Assembly: GCA_965278995.1 (NCBI GenBank)
Contig: OZ257136.1
Coordinates: forward strand, 1,116,001-1,180,000
Direction of reading: 5' to 3'
From: JADJYF01 sp965278995
Lineage (GTDB): Bacteria > Pseudomonadota > Gammaproteobacteria > Ga0077536
DNA length: 64,000 bases
Of the stretch, positions 32,776 through 44,368 are shown piece after piece (position 1 is the first letter of the stretch; the number at the start of each line of letters is the position of its first letter). The position numbers and the translations under genes are program-made. A model generated the notes under the pieces. It was not told the DNA's origin and did no database searches. It was given only the letters and a program-made list of their open reading frames with translations.

Positions 32776-33261
32776 TTGGCGGACAGGCTCGAAACTTTGT
32801 TGGAACCGACTATAGCCGGACTCGGCTACGAGCTGCTGGGCATCGAGCGCAGTCGTTCGGGAACGTCGCAGTTGCTGCGCTTGTTTATCGACCACGCCGA
32901 CGGCATCACCGTCGAGGACTGCGAGCGGGTCAGTCGCCAGGTGGCCGACGTACTCGACGCAGGCCAGCTAGTGCGCGGTGAGTACACGCTCGAAGTGTCG
33001 TCGCCGGGCATCGACCGTCCGCTGTTCACGCTCGCACAGCATCGGCGCTTCGTCGGCGAATGCGTGGCGGTTCGCTTGCGCGCGCTGCTGGACGGGCGCC
33101 GGCGATTGCAGGGTGTATTGCGCGAAGTGGGCGAGGAAGACCTCGTTATCGAGAATGAAGGGATAGCAGTCCGAGTGGCCTTTCGAGATGTCGAACGTTC
33201 GAAGCTCGTCGCCGACTGGACGGCCCCGCGAAAGCGCGGCAAGCCTGCCGTGAACGATTGA
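32776..33261 (+). CDS. rimP: Ribosome maturation factor RimP
   Basis: 161 residues from TTG 32776, chosen because GGAGG lies six bases upstream and no other start fits. RimP assists 30S assembly. Family motifs are 'LGYELLGIERSRSG', 'LLRLFIDHADGITVEDCERVSRQVADVLD', 'YTLEVSSPGIDRPL' and a C-terminal SH3-like part. It is the first protein gene of the rimP–nusA–infB–rbfA–truB operon. Confidence 0.95.
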   Translation: MADRLETLLEPTIAGLGYELLGIERSRSGTSQLLRLFIDHADGITVEDCERVSRQVADVLDAGQLVRGEYTLEVSSPGIDRPLFTLAQHRRFVGECVAVRLRALLDGRRRLQGVLREVGEEDLVIENEGIAVRVAFRDVERSKLVADWTAPRKRGKPAVND

Positions 33262-33282
33262 TACGCTTTAGGTAAGCGATTG

Positions 33283-34876
33283 ATGAACAAAGAAATACTG
33301 ACAGTCGTCGACGTCGTGTCCAATGAGAAGGGCGTGACCAAGGAGATCATTTTCGAGGCCCTTGAGGCGGCCCTCGCCAGCGCGACCAAGAAGCGCTTCG
33401 AAGAGGACGTCGATTGTCGCGTCGCGATTGATCGTGAAACCGGCGATTACCAGGCGTTCCGTCGCTGGGAAATTATCGATCCCGCGCAGGCGCAGCCGAC
33501 CTACAGCGTCGATGACGAACGCCACGAAGATGCCGTGCTCTCGGCCGTCAAGATTGCCGCTGGCGAGTTGCCGCATCCCGCGCGCCAGGTGTGGCTGAAC
33601 GACGCGCCTGCGGGACAACCCGCCCAGCTTGGCGGAGAGTTCATCGAAGAACCGCTGGCAGCGGCTGAGTTCGGGCGCATCGCCGCGCAGACCGCCAAAC
33701 AGGTCATCGTGCAAAAAGTGCGCGAGGCCGAGCGTGCGCAGGTCGTCGAGGCTTATCATAGCCGCATTGGCGAACTCGTCATGGGCATCGTCAAGCGCGT
33801 CGAGCGCGGGAATGTCTATGTCGATCTCGGTGGTAATGCCGAGGCCATCGTTACCAAGGACCATCTCATTCCGCGAGAACTCGTTCGATCCGGTGATCGC
33901 ATACGCGGTTACCTGTTCGATGTCCGTCCCGAGAAACGCGGCCCGCAGCTGTTCGTCAGCCGCACCGCGCGTGAACTGTTGATTGAACTGTTCAAACTCG
34001 AAGTCCCGGAAATCGGTGAAGGCGTCATCGAAGTCCTGCACGCTGCGCGCGACCCGGGACTACGCGCCAAGATCGCGGTACGCAGTCGCGACCAGCGCAT
34101 CGATCCGGTCGGCGCTTGCGTCGGCATGCGCGGCTCACGCGTACAGGCAGTATCGAACGAACTGGGCGGCGAACGCGTCGATATCATTCTGTGGGACGAG
34201 AATCCGGCCCAATTCGTCATCAACGCGATGTCGCCCGCCGAAGTCGTCTCCATCCTCGTCGATGAAGACACTCGCTCGATGGACGTGGCCGTGGTCGAGG
34301 ACCAGTTATCCCAGGCCATCGGCCGCAACGGGCAGAACGTGCGTCTGGCGAGTCAGCTGACCGGCTGGGAATTGAACGTGATGACGGAATCCGAAGCCGA
34401 GCGCAAGAATGAGGAAGAAGTCGTCAAAAATCAGCGTATGTTCCAGCAGATGCTCGACGTCGACGAAGAGGTCGCGATCATTCTCGTGCAGGAAGGGTTT
34501 ACCTCGGTCGAGGAAGTAGCCTACGTGCCGGAATCCGAGATGCTCGATATCGAGGAGTTCGACGAAGCGCTGGTTCTCGAATTACGCCAGCGCGCGAAAG
34601 ATATCCTGCTGACCCGTGCAATCGCCAACGAAGAGAAACTCGGCGATGCGCATCCGGCCGCCGACCTGCTCGGGATGGAAGGCATGGACGAAGATCTGGC
34701 TTATCGCATGGCCGCTGCCGGTATCGTGACGATGGATGACCTGGCCGATCTGGCAGTCGATGAATTGCTCGAACTGGGCGATCTCGACCAGGAGCGCGCA
34801 GCGGCGCTGATCATGAAAGCCCGCGAGCCGTGGTTCGCCGGAGCCGGGGACAACAATCACAGCGAGGAGCGCGCGG

Positions 34877-34884
<8 letters not shown>
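33283..34884 (+). CDS. nusA: Transcription termination/antitermination protein NusA
   Basis: 533 residues from ATG 33283. The N-terminal RNA-polymerase-binding domain starts MNKEILTVVDVVSNEKGV. S1 ('GELVMGIVKRVERGNVYVDLGGNAEAIV') and two KH domains ('DPVGACVGMRGSRVQAVSNELGGERVDIILW', 'SQAIGRNGQNVRLASQLTGWELNV') follow. The C-terminus has two acidic AR-type repeats, as in gammaproteobacterial NusA. It controls pausing, termination and antitermination. It overlaps infB by eight bases. Confidence 0.97.
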
Positions 34885-37471
<2,587 letters not shown>

Positions 37472-37484
37472 GGCGGTCCCGGCG

Positions 37485-37853
37485 ATGCCTCGTCGACCCG
37501 GATTCAGTCGTCTTGATCGCGTTGCTGCCAGTGTGAAAAAAGCACTGGCGGCACCGTTGAACGATCTCGTACGCACGCAAGCCGGGGCGCTGGCCTCAAT
37601 CACCGAAGTGGAATTGGCGCCAGACTTACGCCGCGGCATTGTCTATTTGAGCTTGTACGGCGATGCGCTCGACAAACCGGCCTGCCTGCGCAACATCAAC
37701 GCGCGCGCAGCTGATCTGCAGGGCGAACTGGCGGTCGCGCTGCGTACCAAGCGTACGCCGGTGCTGCAATTCCGGCTCGACGAGGCGATTGAGCGCGGCG
37801 ACCGAATCGCCCGGCTGCTGCAAGCTGACGGCCGATCGGAATCCGCCAGCTGA
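37485..37853 (+). CDS. rbfA: 30S ribosome-binding factor RbfA
   Basis: 122 residues from ATG 37485, with GAGG upstream. RbfA helps mature the 5' end of 16S rRNA and is needed in the cold. The KH-like domain is seen in 'RVAASVKKALAAPLNDLV…SITEVELAPDLRRGIVYLSLYG…LQGELAVALRTKRTPVLQFRLDEAIERGDRIARLL'. Its TGA overlaps the truB ATG (TGATG). Confidence 0.93.
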   Translation: MPRRPGFSRLDRVAASVKKALAAPLNDLVRTQAGALASITEVELAPDLRRGIVYLSLYGDALDKPACLRNINARAADLQGELAVALRTKRTPVLQFRLDEAIERGDRIARLLQADGRSESAS

Positions 37854-38800
37854 TGGGTGTACGGCGCCGGCGTGGACGCGATGTCAACGGTATCCTGCTG
37901 CTCGATAAGCCGTGCGGATTGAGCTCCAACGAAGCCCTGCAGCGCGCCAAGCGCACGTTCGACGCCATGAAAGCCGGGCACACCGGCAATCTCGATGTGC
38001 AAGCCAGCGGACTACTGCCGATCTGTTTCGGGGAAGCGACCAAGATCTGCCAGTTTCTGCTCGAGGCCGACAAGCGGTATGTATCCGAATTCACGCTCGG
38101 TCAACGCACGACGACCGGGGATTGCGAAGGCGAGGTCACTTCGAGCCGCCCGACTGAAGGACTCACCCTGGCTGCGATCGAGGCGGCAGTGGTCGGCTTC
38201 CGTGGCGCGATCGCCCAGATCCCGCCGATGCATTCGGCACTCAAACGTAACGGGCAACCACTCTACAAACTTGCGCATCAAGGCATCGAAATCGAACGCG
38301 AAAGCCGACAGGTGACTATCCATGCCTTCGACGTCTTGTCGTTCGACAATCCGCGACTCGTGGTCGATGTGACCTGCTCAAAAGGCACCTACATTCGGAC
38401 CCTGGCCGAAGATCTCGGTGAGGTCCTCGGCTGTGGTGGGTTCGTGTCCGCGCTTCGACGTGAACAGGCTGGTCCTTACCGGTTGTCGGCGGCCAGCAGC
38501 TTTGCGGATCTCGATGCGTGCGGTGCGGCGGGAGCCGCGGCACTCGACGCGCTGCTTCTGCCAGTAGACAGTGCACTCGGCGGCATGCCGCGCGTCGAGC
38601 TCGGCGACGACGCCGCATTTTATTTTGCCCGAGGGCAGGCAGTGCAGGTCATCGGGCAGGGCTCGCAGCCGGGGTTGCTCCGCCTCTATGACGCCACTGC
38701 GCGCTTCATCGGTGTCGGCGAGATGTTGGATGATGGCCGTATCGCCCCGCGGCGACTGTTCAGGCCACAGCCCCTGGATCACCCGGTAATTTATTGCTGA
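37853..38800 (+). CDS. truB: tRNA pseudouridine(55) synthase
   Basis: 315 residues. TruB makes pseudouridine 55 in the T-loop of tRNAs. The catalytic Asp lies in 'GHTGNLDVQASGLLPICFGEATK'; the usual motif reads GTLDPxATG, so Thr-to-Asn and Pro-to-Val changes are seen next to the conserved Asp. 'QIPPMHSALKRNGQPLYKLA' and 'CSKGTYIRTLAEDLGEVLG' are also typical, as is a C-terminal PUA-like part. It is translationally coupled to rbfA. Confidence 0.95.
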   Translation: MGVRRRRGRDVNGILLLDKPCGLSSNEALQRAKRTFDAMKAGHTGNLDVQASGLLPICFGEATKICQFLLEADKRYVSEFTLGQRTTTGDCEGEVTSSRPTEGLTLAAIEAAVVGFRGAIAQIPPMHSALKRNGQPLYKLAHQGIEIERESRQVTIHAFDVLSFDNPRLVVDVTCSKGTYIRTLAEDLGEVLGCGGFVSALRREQAGPYRLSAASSFADLDACGAAGAAALDALLLPVDSALGGMPRVELGDDAAFYFARGQAVQVIGQGSQPGLLRLYDATARFIGVGEMLDDGRIAPRRLFRPQPLDHPVIYC

Positions 38801-38816
38801 TGCGCGCATGACACGC

Positions 38817-38845
38817 TTGTTAGCAGGCCTCGCAGCGGTTAGAAT
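38817..38845 (+). promoter_or_regulatory. Promoter of rpsO
   Basis: TTGTTA (38817-38822) and TAGAAT (38840-38845) with a 17-base spacer. It gives a leader of about 50 bases for rpsO, the site where S15 represses its own translation in E. coli. Confidence 0.75.
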
Positions 38846-38899
38846 GCGCGGCCATTTCTATCGAAATAACAGTCAAGTAGCGGTGTAGGGAGTCTGTAG

Positions 38900-39169
38900 A
38901 TGGCTTTGTCCAACGAGCACAAGAGCGCGATCATCAGCGAGTATCAGCTGAGCGGCACAGATACCGGGTCGCCCGAAGTGCAGGTCGCACTCCTGTCGGC
39001 GCGAATCAACGATCTGTCGGAGCATTTCAAGCTCCACAAGCACGATAACCACTCCCGCCAGGGACTTCTGCGCATGGTCAACGGTCGGCGCAAGCTGCTC
39101 GATTACCTCAAGCGACGCGACGTCGATCGATATCGCGAACTGATCTCGCGCCTGGGATTACGCAAATAA
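38900..39169 (+). CDS. rpsO: 30S ribosomal protein S15
   Basis: 89 residues, the full family length. The family signature 'LSEHFKLHKHDNHSRQGLLRMVNGRRKLLDYLKRRD' and 'TGSPEVQVALLSARI' are intact. S15 binds 16S rRNA early in assembly. It is followed by pnp, the order found in most proteobacteria. Confidence 0.98.
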   Translation: MALSNEHKSAIISEYQLSGTDTGSPEVQVALLSARINDLSEHFKLHKHDNHSRQGLLRMVNGRRKLLDYLKRRDVDRYRELISRLGLRK

Positions 39170-39208
39170 GCGCGTCTTACGTCTGCGTCCCGCTATCTTC
39201 CCGCTCCC

Positions 39209-39230
39209 GCCGCGGCATTACGGCTGCGGC
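39209..39230 (+). terminator. Hairpin between rpsO and pnp
   Basis: An 8-bp stem (39209-39216 with 39223-39230, one G-U pair) with a 6-base loop, in the 88-base rpsO–pnp gap. There is no T-run. It may be a weak terminator or an RNA-processing site like the RNase III hairpin ahead of E. coli pnp. Confidence 0.5.
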
Positions 39231-39257
39231 TGATCGTTATTTGAACAGGTAAAGTCT

Positions 39258-41336
39258 ATGTCGCCCTCGAAGGTCACTTTTCAGTATGGAAGCAACAGCG
39301 TAACGCTGGAAACAGGACGTATTGCCCGGCAGGCCTCGGGCGCAGTGCTGGTGACGATGGGCGAGACGGTTGTTCTGACGACGGTTGTGGGCAGCCGGAA
39401 AGCCGACCCGACACGTGATTTCTTTCCATTGACTGTCGATTATCAGGAACGTACTTACGCTGCCGGCAAAATCCCCGGCGGCTTTTTCAAACGCGAAGGC
39501 CGACCGACTGAAAAAGAAACGCTGACCTCCCGCCTGATCGACCGACCGATACGTCCACTCTTTCCCGAAGGCTTCAAGAACGAAGTTCAGATTATCGCGA
39601 CCGTGATGTCACTCGACCCGGCCGTTGACCCGGATATTCCGGCACTGCTGGGTGCCTCGGCGGCGCTGGCGGTGTCCGATCTGCCGTTCGACGGGCCGCT
39701 CGGCGCCGCCCGCGTCGGCTACAAGGATGGCGAGTATCTGCTCAATCCGAGCTTCGGCGCGCTGACTGATTCGGCACTTGACCTCGTCGTTGCCGGTACT
39801 GCCAGCTCGGTCTTGATGGTCGAATCCGAAGCTAAGAGTTTGTCCGAGGAAGTGATGCTCGGCGCGGTCGTTTTCGGTCACCAGCAGATGCAGGTGGCCA
39901 TCAACGCCATCAACGAGCTGGCCGGCAAGGTGAAGCGCCAGCCGTGGCCATGGCAGGCGGCAGAACCGAAGACCGCGTTGAACACTGCGTTAGCTGAACA
40001 GTTCCGTCCCGCGATCGCGACTGCTTACGGCGTCGTAGACAAGCTTGCACGACGAGATCAGCTCTCGGCTCTGCGTAAGGAAATCGTCACCGCTTTGGCG
40101 GGCGGCGAAAATGCAGCCTGGAGTGAGCGCGAAGTCGCTGCGGCGATCGAGGATCTCGAATACACCCTGGTTCGCGGCAATGTGATCGAAGGGCGCGCGC
40201 GCATCGACGGTCGTGGTCGTGACGATATCCGAGCGATTACCGTCGAAGTCGGTGTACTGCCGCGCACTCATGGTTCGGCGCTGTTTACCCGCGGCGAAAC
40301 CCAGGCGCTGGTCGTGATCGCGCTCGGTACCGAGAGAGATTCGCAGATCATCGATGCTATCGAAGGTGAGCGTCGCGAACCGTTCATGCTCCATTACAAC
40401 TTCCCCCCGTTCTCGGTCGGCGAGACCGGGCGCGTGGGTTCGCCGAAACGTCGTGAAATTGGTCACGGACGGCTGGCGAAACGCGGCATCCAGCCGGTCA
40501 TGCCGGACATGACCACCTTCCCTTATGTTGTTCGTGTGGTTTCGGAAATCACGGAATCCAACGGGTCCAGTTCGATGGCTTCCGTGTGTGGGACCAGTCT
40601 CGCGCTGATGGACGCTGGCGTTCCGCTCAGTGCTCCGGTCGCGGGTATCGCGATGGGACTGATCAAGGAAGGCGACCGTTATGTCGTCCTCTCCGACATT
40701 CTGGGTGACGAAGATCACCTGGGCGACATGGATTTCAAGGTGGCAGGAACGGCTGGTGGTATCACAGCCCTGCAGATGGACATCAAGATCTCGGGCATCA
40801 CGCCGGAGATCATGCAGACTGCGCTGGCGCAGGCACGTCAGGGTCGCATGCACATTCTGGGTGAAATGAACAAGGTGCTTGAGCGGGCACGCACCGAAAT
40901 GAGCGAGCATGCACCGCGCATCATCACGTTCAAGATCCCGCCGGACAAGATTCGCGACGTCATCGGCAAAGGTGGCTCAGTCATTCGCGCGATTACCGAG
41001 CAGACCGGCGCGACCATCGATATCGACGATGACGGAACGGTCAAGATTGCATCGGTCGACAACGCTGCCGGCCAGGCTGCGCGTGCGCGTGTGCAGGCCA
41101 TCACCGCAGATGTCGAAGTCGGCGAAATCTACGAAGGCCGGGTGCAGAAACTCATGGATTTCGGCGCGTTCGTCAATATCCTGCCAGGCAAGGACGGTCT
41201 CGTTCACATATCGCAGATTTCGAACGAGCGCGTCGAAAACGTCAGCGACAAGCTGAGCGAAGGCGATGTCGTCAAAGTCCGAGTGCTCGAAGTCGACAAG
41301 CAGGGGCGCATCCGCCTAAGCATGAAGGCAGTCTGA
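39258..41336 (+). CDS. pnp: Polyribonucleotide nucleotidyltransferase (PNPase)
   Basis: 692 residues. PNPase degrades RNA 3'-5' by phosphorolysis and is part of the degradosome. Two RNase PH-like cores are seen ('FFPLTVDYQERTYAAGKIPGGFFKREGRPTEKETLTSRLIDRPIRPLF' and 'RTHGSALFTRGETQALV…HYNFPPFSVGETG'), then KH ('IPPDKIRDVIGKGGSVIRAITEQTGATIDIDDDG') and S1 ('GEIYEGRVQKLMDFGAFVNILPGKDGLVHISQI'). The catalytic Asp is in 'LSDILGDEDHLGDMDFKVAG'. Confidence 0.98.
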   Translation: MSPSKVTFQYGSNSVTLETGRIARQASGAVLVTMGETVVLTTVVGSRKADPTRDFFPLTVDYQERTYAAGKIPGGFFKREGRPTEKETLTSRLIDRPIRPLFPEGFKNEVQIIATVMSLDPAVDPDIPALLGASAALAVSDLPFDGPLGAARVGYKDGEYLLNPSFGALTDSALDLVVAGTASSVLMVESEAKSLSEEVMLGAVVFGHQQMQVAINAINELAGKVKRQPWPWQAAEPKTALNTALAEQFRPAIATAYGVVDKLARRDQLSALRKEIVTALAGGENAAWSEREVAAAIEDLEYTLVRGNVIEGRARIDGRGRDDIRAITVEVGVLPRTHGSALFTRGETQALVVIALGTERDSQIIDAIEGERREPFMLHYNFPPFSVGETGRVGSPKRREIGHGRLAKRGIQPVMPDMTTFPYVVRVVSEITESNGSSSMASVCGTSLALMDAGVPLSAPVAGIAMGLIKEGDRYVVLSDILGDEDHLGDMDFKVAGTAGGITALQMDIKISGITPEIMQTALAQARQGRMHILGEMNKVLERARTEMSEHAPRIITFKIPPDKIRDVIGKGGSVIRAITEQTGATIDIDDDGTVKIASVDNAAGQAARARVQAITADVEVGEIYEGRVQKLMDFGAFVNILPGKDGLVHISQISNERVENVSDKLSEGDVVKVRVLEVDKQGRIRLSMKAV

Positions 41337-41349
41337 GTTCCGGCGTCCA

Positions 41350-41382
41350 GGCCGCGAAGCTGCTGTCACGAGCAGCTCGGCC
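41350..41382. terminator. Hairpin after pnp
   Basis: Stem of 7 bp (41358-41364 with 41371-41377) extended, across a small bulge, by 5 bp (41350-41354 with 41378-41382). It lies between convergent pnp and the SPOR gene. No T-run is present. Confidence 0.55.
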
Positions 41383-41460
41383 CCGCCTTGAACAAAGCGC
41401 GGTTACGCTACAGCGGACACCTGGGCTGATCGCATCTATCGATAAGGTCGACCGACCGGG

Positions 41461-41856
41461 TCAGCGCGCTTCGATCAGTGCGACTGTAGCCCGCGAGATA
41501 CCTGCACAAGGCGTTGTCGCGCAAACCGGCAACGGCCAATGTTCAGCGACACCGACCGCGTCCAGCATGGCTTGCACCAACGGTGTTTCCTGCAGCGACA
41601 GCGGTCCGACCAGCACGCGATATGACCAGCGGCCGTCGCTCATAAAGATCCGCTGCACAGAAGTCCCGAAATCCGCGTTGAGTGCCGCCCACTGCCGCGC
41701 GTTTTCCTGGCGCGCGAAACTGCCGATGACAAGATAGCGTTGCCCGGCCGAGATCGTTGACGTCGGAGCATCGGTACTACCGGCCCACGCAGCCGCAGAT
41801 AGGGCAGCAAGAAGCAGGGCAAGTGCCGGACCGAGCCGGCGAGCAATGCTGCACAT
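41461..41856 (-). CDS. Exported SPOR-domain protein
   Basis: 131 residues with a signal peptide (LGPALALLLAALSAAAWAG, cleavage near residue 25). The mature part has a SPOR-like unit: 'YLVIGSFARQENARQWAALNADFGTSVQRIFMSDGRWSYRVLVGPLS'. SPOR domains bind denuded peptidoglycan at the septum. Two Cys near the C-terminus (CATTPC) may form a disulfide. It stands alone between pnp and rpsP, with an AT-rich upstream region. Confidence 0.75.
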   Translation of the reverse strand: MCSIARRLGPALALLLAALSAAAWAGSTDAPTSTISAGQRYLVIGSFARQENARQWAALNADFGTSVQRIFMSDGRWSYRVLVGPLSLQETPLVQAMLDAVGVAEHWPLPVCATTPCAGISRATVALIEAR

Positions 41857-41927
41857 GGAATGTCATGTCCTTGGAATCAGTGTTAACCGGCATTATATAG
41901 GACATGATTATCAATGGGTTGGACAAT

Positions 41928-41941
41928 GATTGTTAACAATC
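41928..41941. promoter_or_regulatory. 14-bp perfect palindrome in the SPOR/rpsP intergenic region
   Basis: GATTGTTAACAATC reads the same on both strands. It lies in an AT-rich stretch (41880-41950) between the divergent SPOR gene and rpsP, where an operator would be placed. I cannot name the regulator; it does not fit the Fur consensus well. Confidence 0.4.
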
Positions 41942-41995
41942 GACTTAACTCCGTTACTGCACCACGTCGTCCGCCGCTGGCGCGCCAGAGATGGC

Positions 41996-42025
41996 TTTAT
42001 TTTCACAGCCGATTACTCGTAAAAT
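41996..42025 (+). promoter_or_regulatory. Weak candidate promoter for rpsP operon
   Basis: TAAAAT (42020-42025) could be a -10 box with TTTATT (41996-42001) as a poor -35, spacing 18. The leader that follows (about 110 bases) contains a CCTCG/CGAGG hairpin around 42045-42066. Confidence 0.35.
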
Positions 42026-42141
42026 GCCCGGCTGACTCAGGGCGCCTCGGTAACTAGCGACGAGGTGGGTGCAGATGCCCGGCGGCGTCGACATCTGCGC
42101 TGCGCCCGACACACACCAGAGAACTTCGAGGATCAACATTC

Positions 42142-42402
42142 ATGGTAACTATCAGACTGTCACGCGGCGGCGCCAAGAAACGCCCGTTCTATCACATCGT
42201 GGTCTCCGACGGCCGCAACAAGCGCGACGGTCGTCATATCGAGCGTGTCGGTTATTTCAATCCGCTTGCGACCGGGCAGGATCAGGCCTTCAGTCTTGAT
42301 CGTGCACGCTATGATTACTGGATATCAGTCGGTGCTCAACCGTCAGATCGCGTAACCAAACTCGTTGGTACGCACGCTGCGCCTGTCGCCGCCGCTGCCT
42401 GA
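42142..42402 (+). CDS. rpsP: 30S ribosomal protein S16
   Basis: 86 residues. 'MVTIRLSRGGAKKRPFYHIVVSDGRNKRDGRHIERVGYFNP' is the S16 signature. It opens the rpsP–rimM–trmD–rplS operon, which supplies two ribosomal proteins plus a 30S-assembly factor and a tRNA methyltransferase. Confidence 0.98.
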   Translation: MVTIRLSRGGAKKRPFYHIVVSDGRNKRDGRHIERVGYFNPLATGQDQAFSLDRARYDYWISVGAQPSDRVTKLVGTHAAPVAAAA

Positions 42403-42450
42403 GTGCATTGCAGTTTGTAATCATGGGCGACCGTTCGAATTGAATCGTCC

Positions 42451-43011
42451 GTGAACGAGGCCGCCGTCGCAGCAAAGTCTGACGGTCTGCCGGACACGGG
42501 CAGGCAGCTGCCAGAGCAGCGGATTGTGGTCGGACTGGTCAGCGGGCTGTTTGGAACGCGCGGCTGGGTCAAGATCCACTCGTATACGCGTCCTCGCTCG
42601 AACATCGCCAGCTATGGCGACTGGTATCTGCGCCAGGGCGACACCTGGCTGGCATATAAGCCGGCAGAAACACGCGTCCAGGGCAATGGCATCGTTGCCC
42701 GCCTGAGCGGTATCGACGATCGGGATGTTGCCGCTGCGCTCGTCCGCAGCGAGATTGCCGTCGATCGCGATGCGTTACCGCTGCTGGCGGACGACGAGTA
42801 CTACTGGTCGGACCTCCTTGGTCTGCGGGTGCTCAATCTGGCTGGGGTCGAACTCGGTGTCGTTCGTAGCCTGCTCGAGAACGGCGCGCACGACGTCCTC
42901 GAAGTGATTGGCGACACGACCCGGCTCATTCCCTTCGTTCGTGATGTTTACATCGTGAAAGTCGAGCGCGCAGCGGGACTACTGCATGTCGACTGGCACC
43001 CCGATGACTGA
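42451..43011 (+). CDS. rimM: 16S rRNA processing protein RimM
   Basis: 186 residues from GTG 42451. The RimM N-domain starts 'IVVGLVSGLFGTRGWVKIHSYT', and the PRC-barrel has 'YYWSDLLGLRVLNLAGVELGVV…HDVLEVIGDTTRLIPFVRDVY'. RimM binds S19 during 30S head assembly. It has about 25 extra N-terminal residues relative to the core, so an internal start is possible. Confidence 0.94.
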   Translation: MNEAAVAAKSDGLPDTGRQLPEQRIVVGLVSGLFGTRGWVKIHSYTRPRSNIASYGDWYLRQGDTWLAYKPAETRVQGNGIVARLSGIDDRDVAAALVRSEIAVDRDALPLLADDEYYWSDLLGLRVLNLAGVELGVVRSLLENGAHDVLEVIGDTTRLIPFVRDVYIVKVERAAGLLHVDWHPDD

Positions 43012-43029
43012 GCTTCGCGCCAGTCTGCG

Positions 43030-43785
43030 ATGAAAACCTATACCGTCATCACACTGTTTCCACCGTTGATCGAGGCATTTCGTGTGACCGGCATCGTACG
43101 GCGCAGCTGTGAACAGGGCCTGGTCGCGATCGATACCCTCAACCCGCGCGATTTCACCGAAGACAGGCGAAGTACGGTCGACGATACGCCCTATGGCGGC
43201 GGACCTGGCATGGTCATGATGGTCGAGCCGCTGCGTCGCGCGATTGCGCAGGCCAGAATGCGGACGGCGATGTCCGCACACGTTGCCTGTCTCACGCCGC
43301 AGGGACGCCGCTTCGACCAGGCGGCGGCGCGTGAACTTGCTGGCCACCAACATCTGGTGCTCGTAGCCGGTCGTTATGAGGGGATCGACGAACGTCTGAT
43401 GCGCGAAGATGTCGACAGTGAATGGTCGGTCGGGGATGTCGTCGTCAGCGGCGGCGAAGTCCCGGCGATGTTGATTATCGATGCCATCGTCAGGACGCTG
43501 CCGGGAGCGCTCGGTGACGCGCAATCGGCGCTGGAGGATTCTTTCGCGGCGGGGCTGCTCGATTATCCGCACTACACGCGACCGGAATCGGTCGCCGGCA
43601 GCGCTGTGCCGCCGGTCCTGCTCAGCGGCGACCACGCTGCGATCCGACGCTGGCGTCGCCAGCAGCAATTGGGTCGAACCTGGCTGCGACGGCCGGACCT
43701 TCTGGCGGCCATCGATTTGAGTACGGACGACGAAGCACTGTTACGCGAGTTCATCGAAGCGCACCCCGTACCTGCGGCTACCTGA
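43030..43785 (+). CDS. trmD: tRNA (guanine-N1)-methyltransferase
   Basis: 251 residues. TrmD methylates G37 of tRNAs to prevent +1 frameshifts. The SPOUT trefoil-knot motifs are 'LVAGRYEGIDERL' and 'SVGDVVVSGGEVPAM'. 'TVDDTPYGGGPGMVMMVEPL' near residue 55 is diagnostic, and the C-terminal domain holds 'LLDYPHYTRPE'. It follows rimM after 18 bases. Confidence 0.97.
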   Translation: MKTYTVITLFPPLIEAFRVTGIVRRSCEQGLVAIDTLNPRDFTEDRRSTVDDTPYGGGPGMVMMVEPLRRAIAQARMRTAMSAHVACLTPQGRRFDQAAARELAGHQHLVLVAGRYEGIDERLMREDVDSEWSVGDVVVSGGEVPAMLIIDAIVRTLPGALGDAQSALEDSFAAGLLDYPHYTRPESVAGSAVPPVLLSGDHAAIRRWRRQQQLGRTWLRRPDLLAAIDLSTDDEALLREFIEAHPVPAAT

Positions 43786-43914
43786 AAACCGCGAACACGG
43801 CCCGAAAATCACCCCTGGCAGCGGAGGGTTGCTTGTTTTCTTGCGCTATCCTGGTGAAAACTCGCTCGATTTTGCTGTATTATCCGCCGCTCGCACCATT
43901 CCAGAGTAGCAGTC

Positions 43915-44268
43915 ATGGCGGACATAATCAGAGAGCTCGAAGCAGAGCAGATGCAGCGCACACTTCCCGCTTTCGAGCCCGGCGATACCATTGTCGTGCA
44001 GGTGAAAGTAAAGGAAGGCAATCGGGAGCGGCTGCAGGCGTTCGAAGGTGTCGTCATCGCCAAGCGCAATCGTGGTCTGAATTCCTCGTTCACAGTGCGC
44101 AAGATTTCGCATGGTGAGGGCGTCGAGCGCGTCTTCCAGACGCACAGCCCGATCATCGCTGAAATCGAAGTGAAGCGTCGCGGCGATGTGCGCCGGGCCA
44201 AGCTGTATTACATGCGCGATCGCCGCGGCAAGGCCGCCCGCATCAAGGAAAAAATCAAGCCTGCCTGA
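43915..44268 (+). CDS. rplS: 50S ribosomal protein L19
   Basis: 117 residues. 'FEPGDTIVVQVKVKEGNRERLQAFEGVVIAKRNRGLNSSFTVRKISHGEGVERVFQTHSP' is the L19 signature. It lies 129 bases after trmD, further than other gaps in this operon; a TATTAT word at 43878-43883 might be part of an extra promoter. Confidence 0.98.
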   Translation: MADIIRELEAEQMQRTLPAFEPGDTIVVQVKVKEGNRERLQAFEGVVIAKRNRGLNSSFTVRKISHGEGVERVFQTHSPIIAEIEVKRRGDVRRAKLYYMRDRRGKAARIKEKIKPA

Positions 44269-44283
44269 GCGCTTGATTCAGCC

Positions 44284-44305
44284 CGGTACCGGATTTCCGG
44301 TACCG
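44284..44305. terminator. Hairpin after rplS
   Basis: Perfect 9-bp stem (44284-44292 with 44297-44305) with an ATTT loop, between convergent rplS and the glutaredoxin-like gene. No T-run follows. Confidence 0.6.
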
Positions 44306-44368
44306 CCTCAGCCAACGCCAGATCCGAGCGTGCACGCCGCCGGCATCACTGCCAGCGTGAGCTTTCCG

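Noticed and set aside
39990..40910. 306-codon open frame on the minus strand opposite pnp
   Set aside because: It lies inside pnp, whose reading frame is unambiguous.
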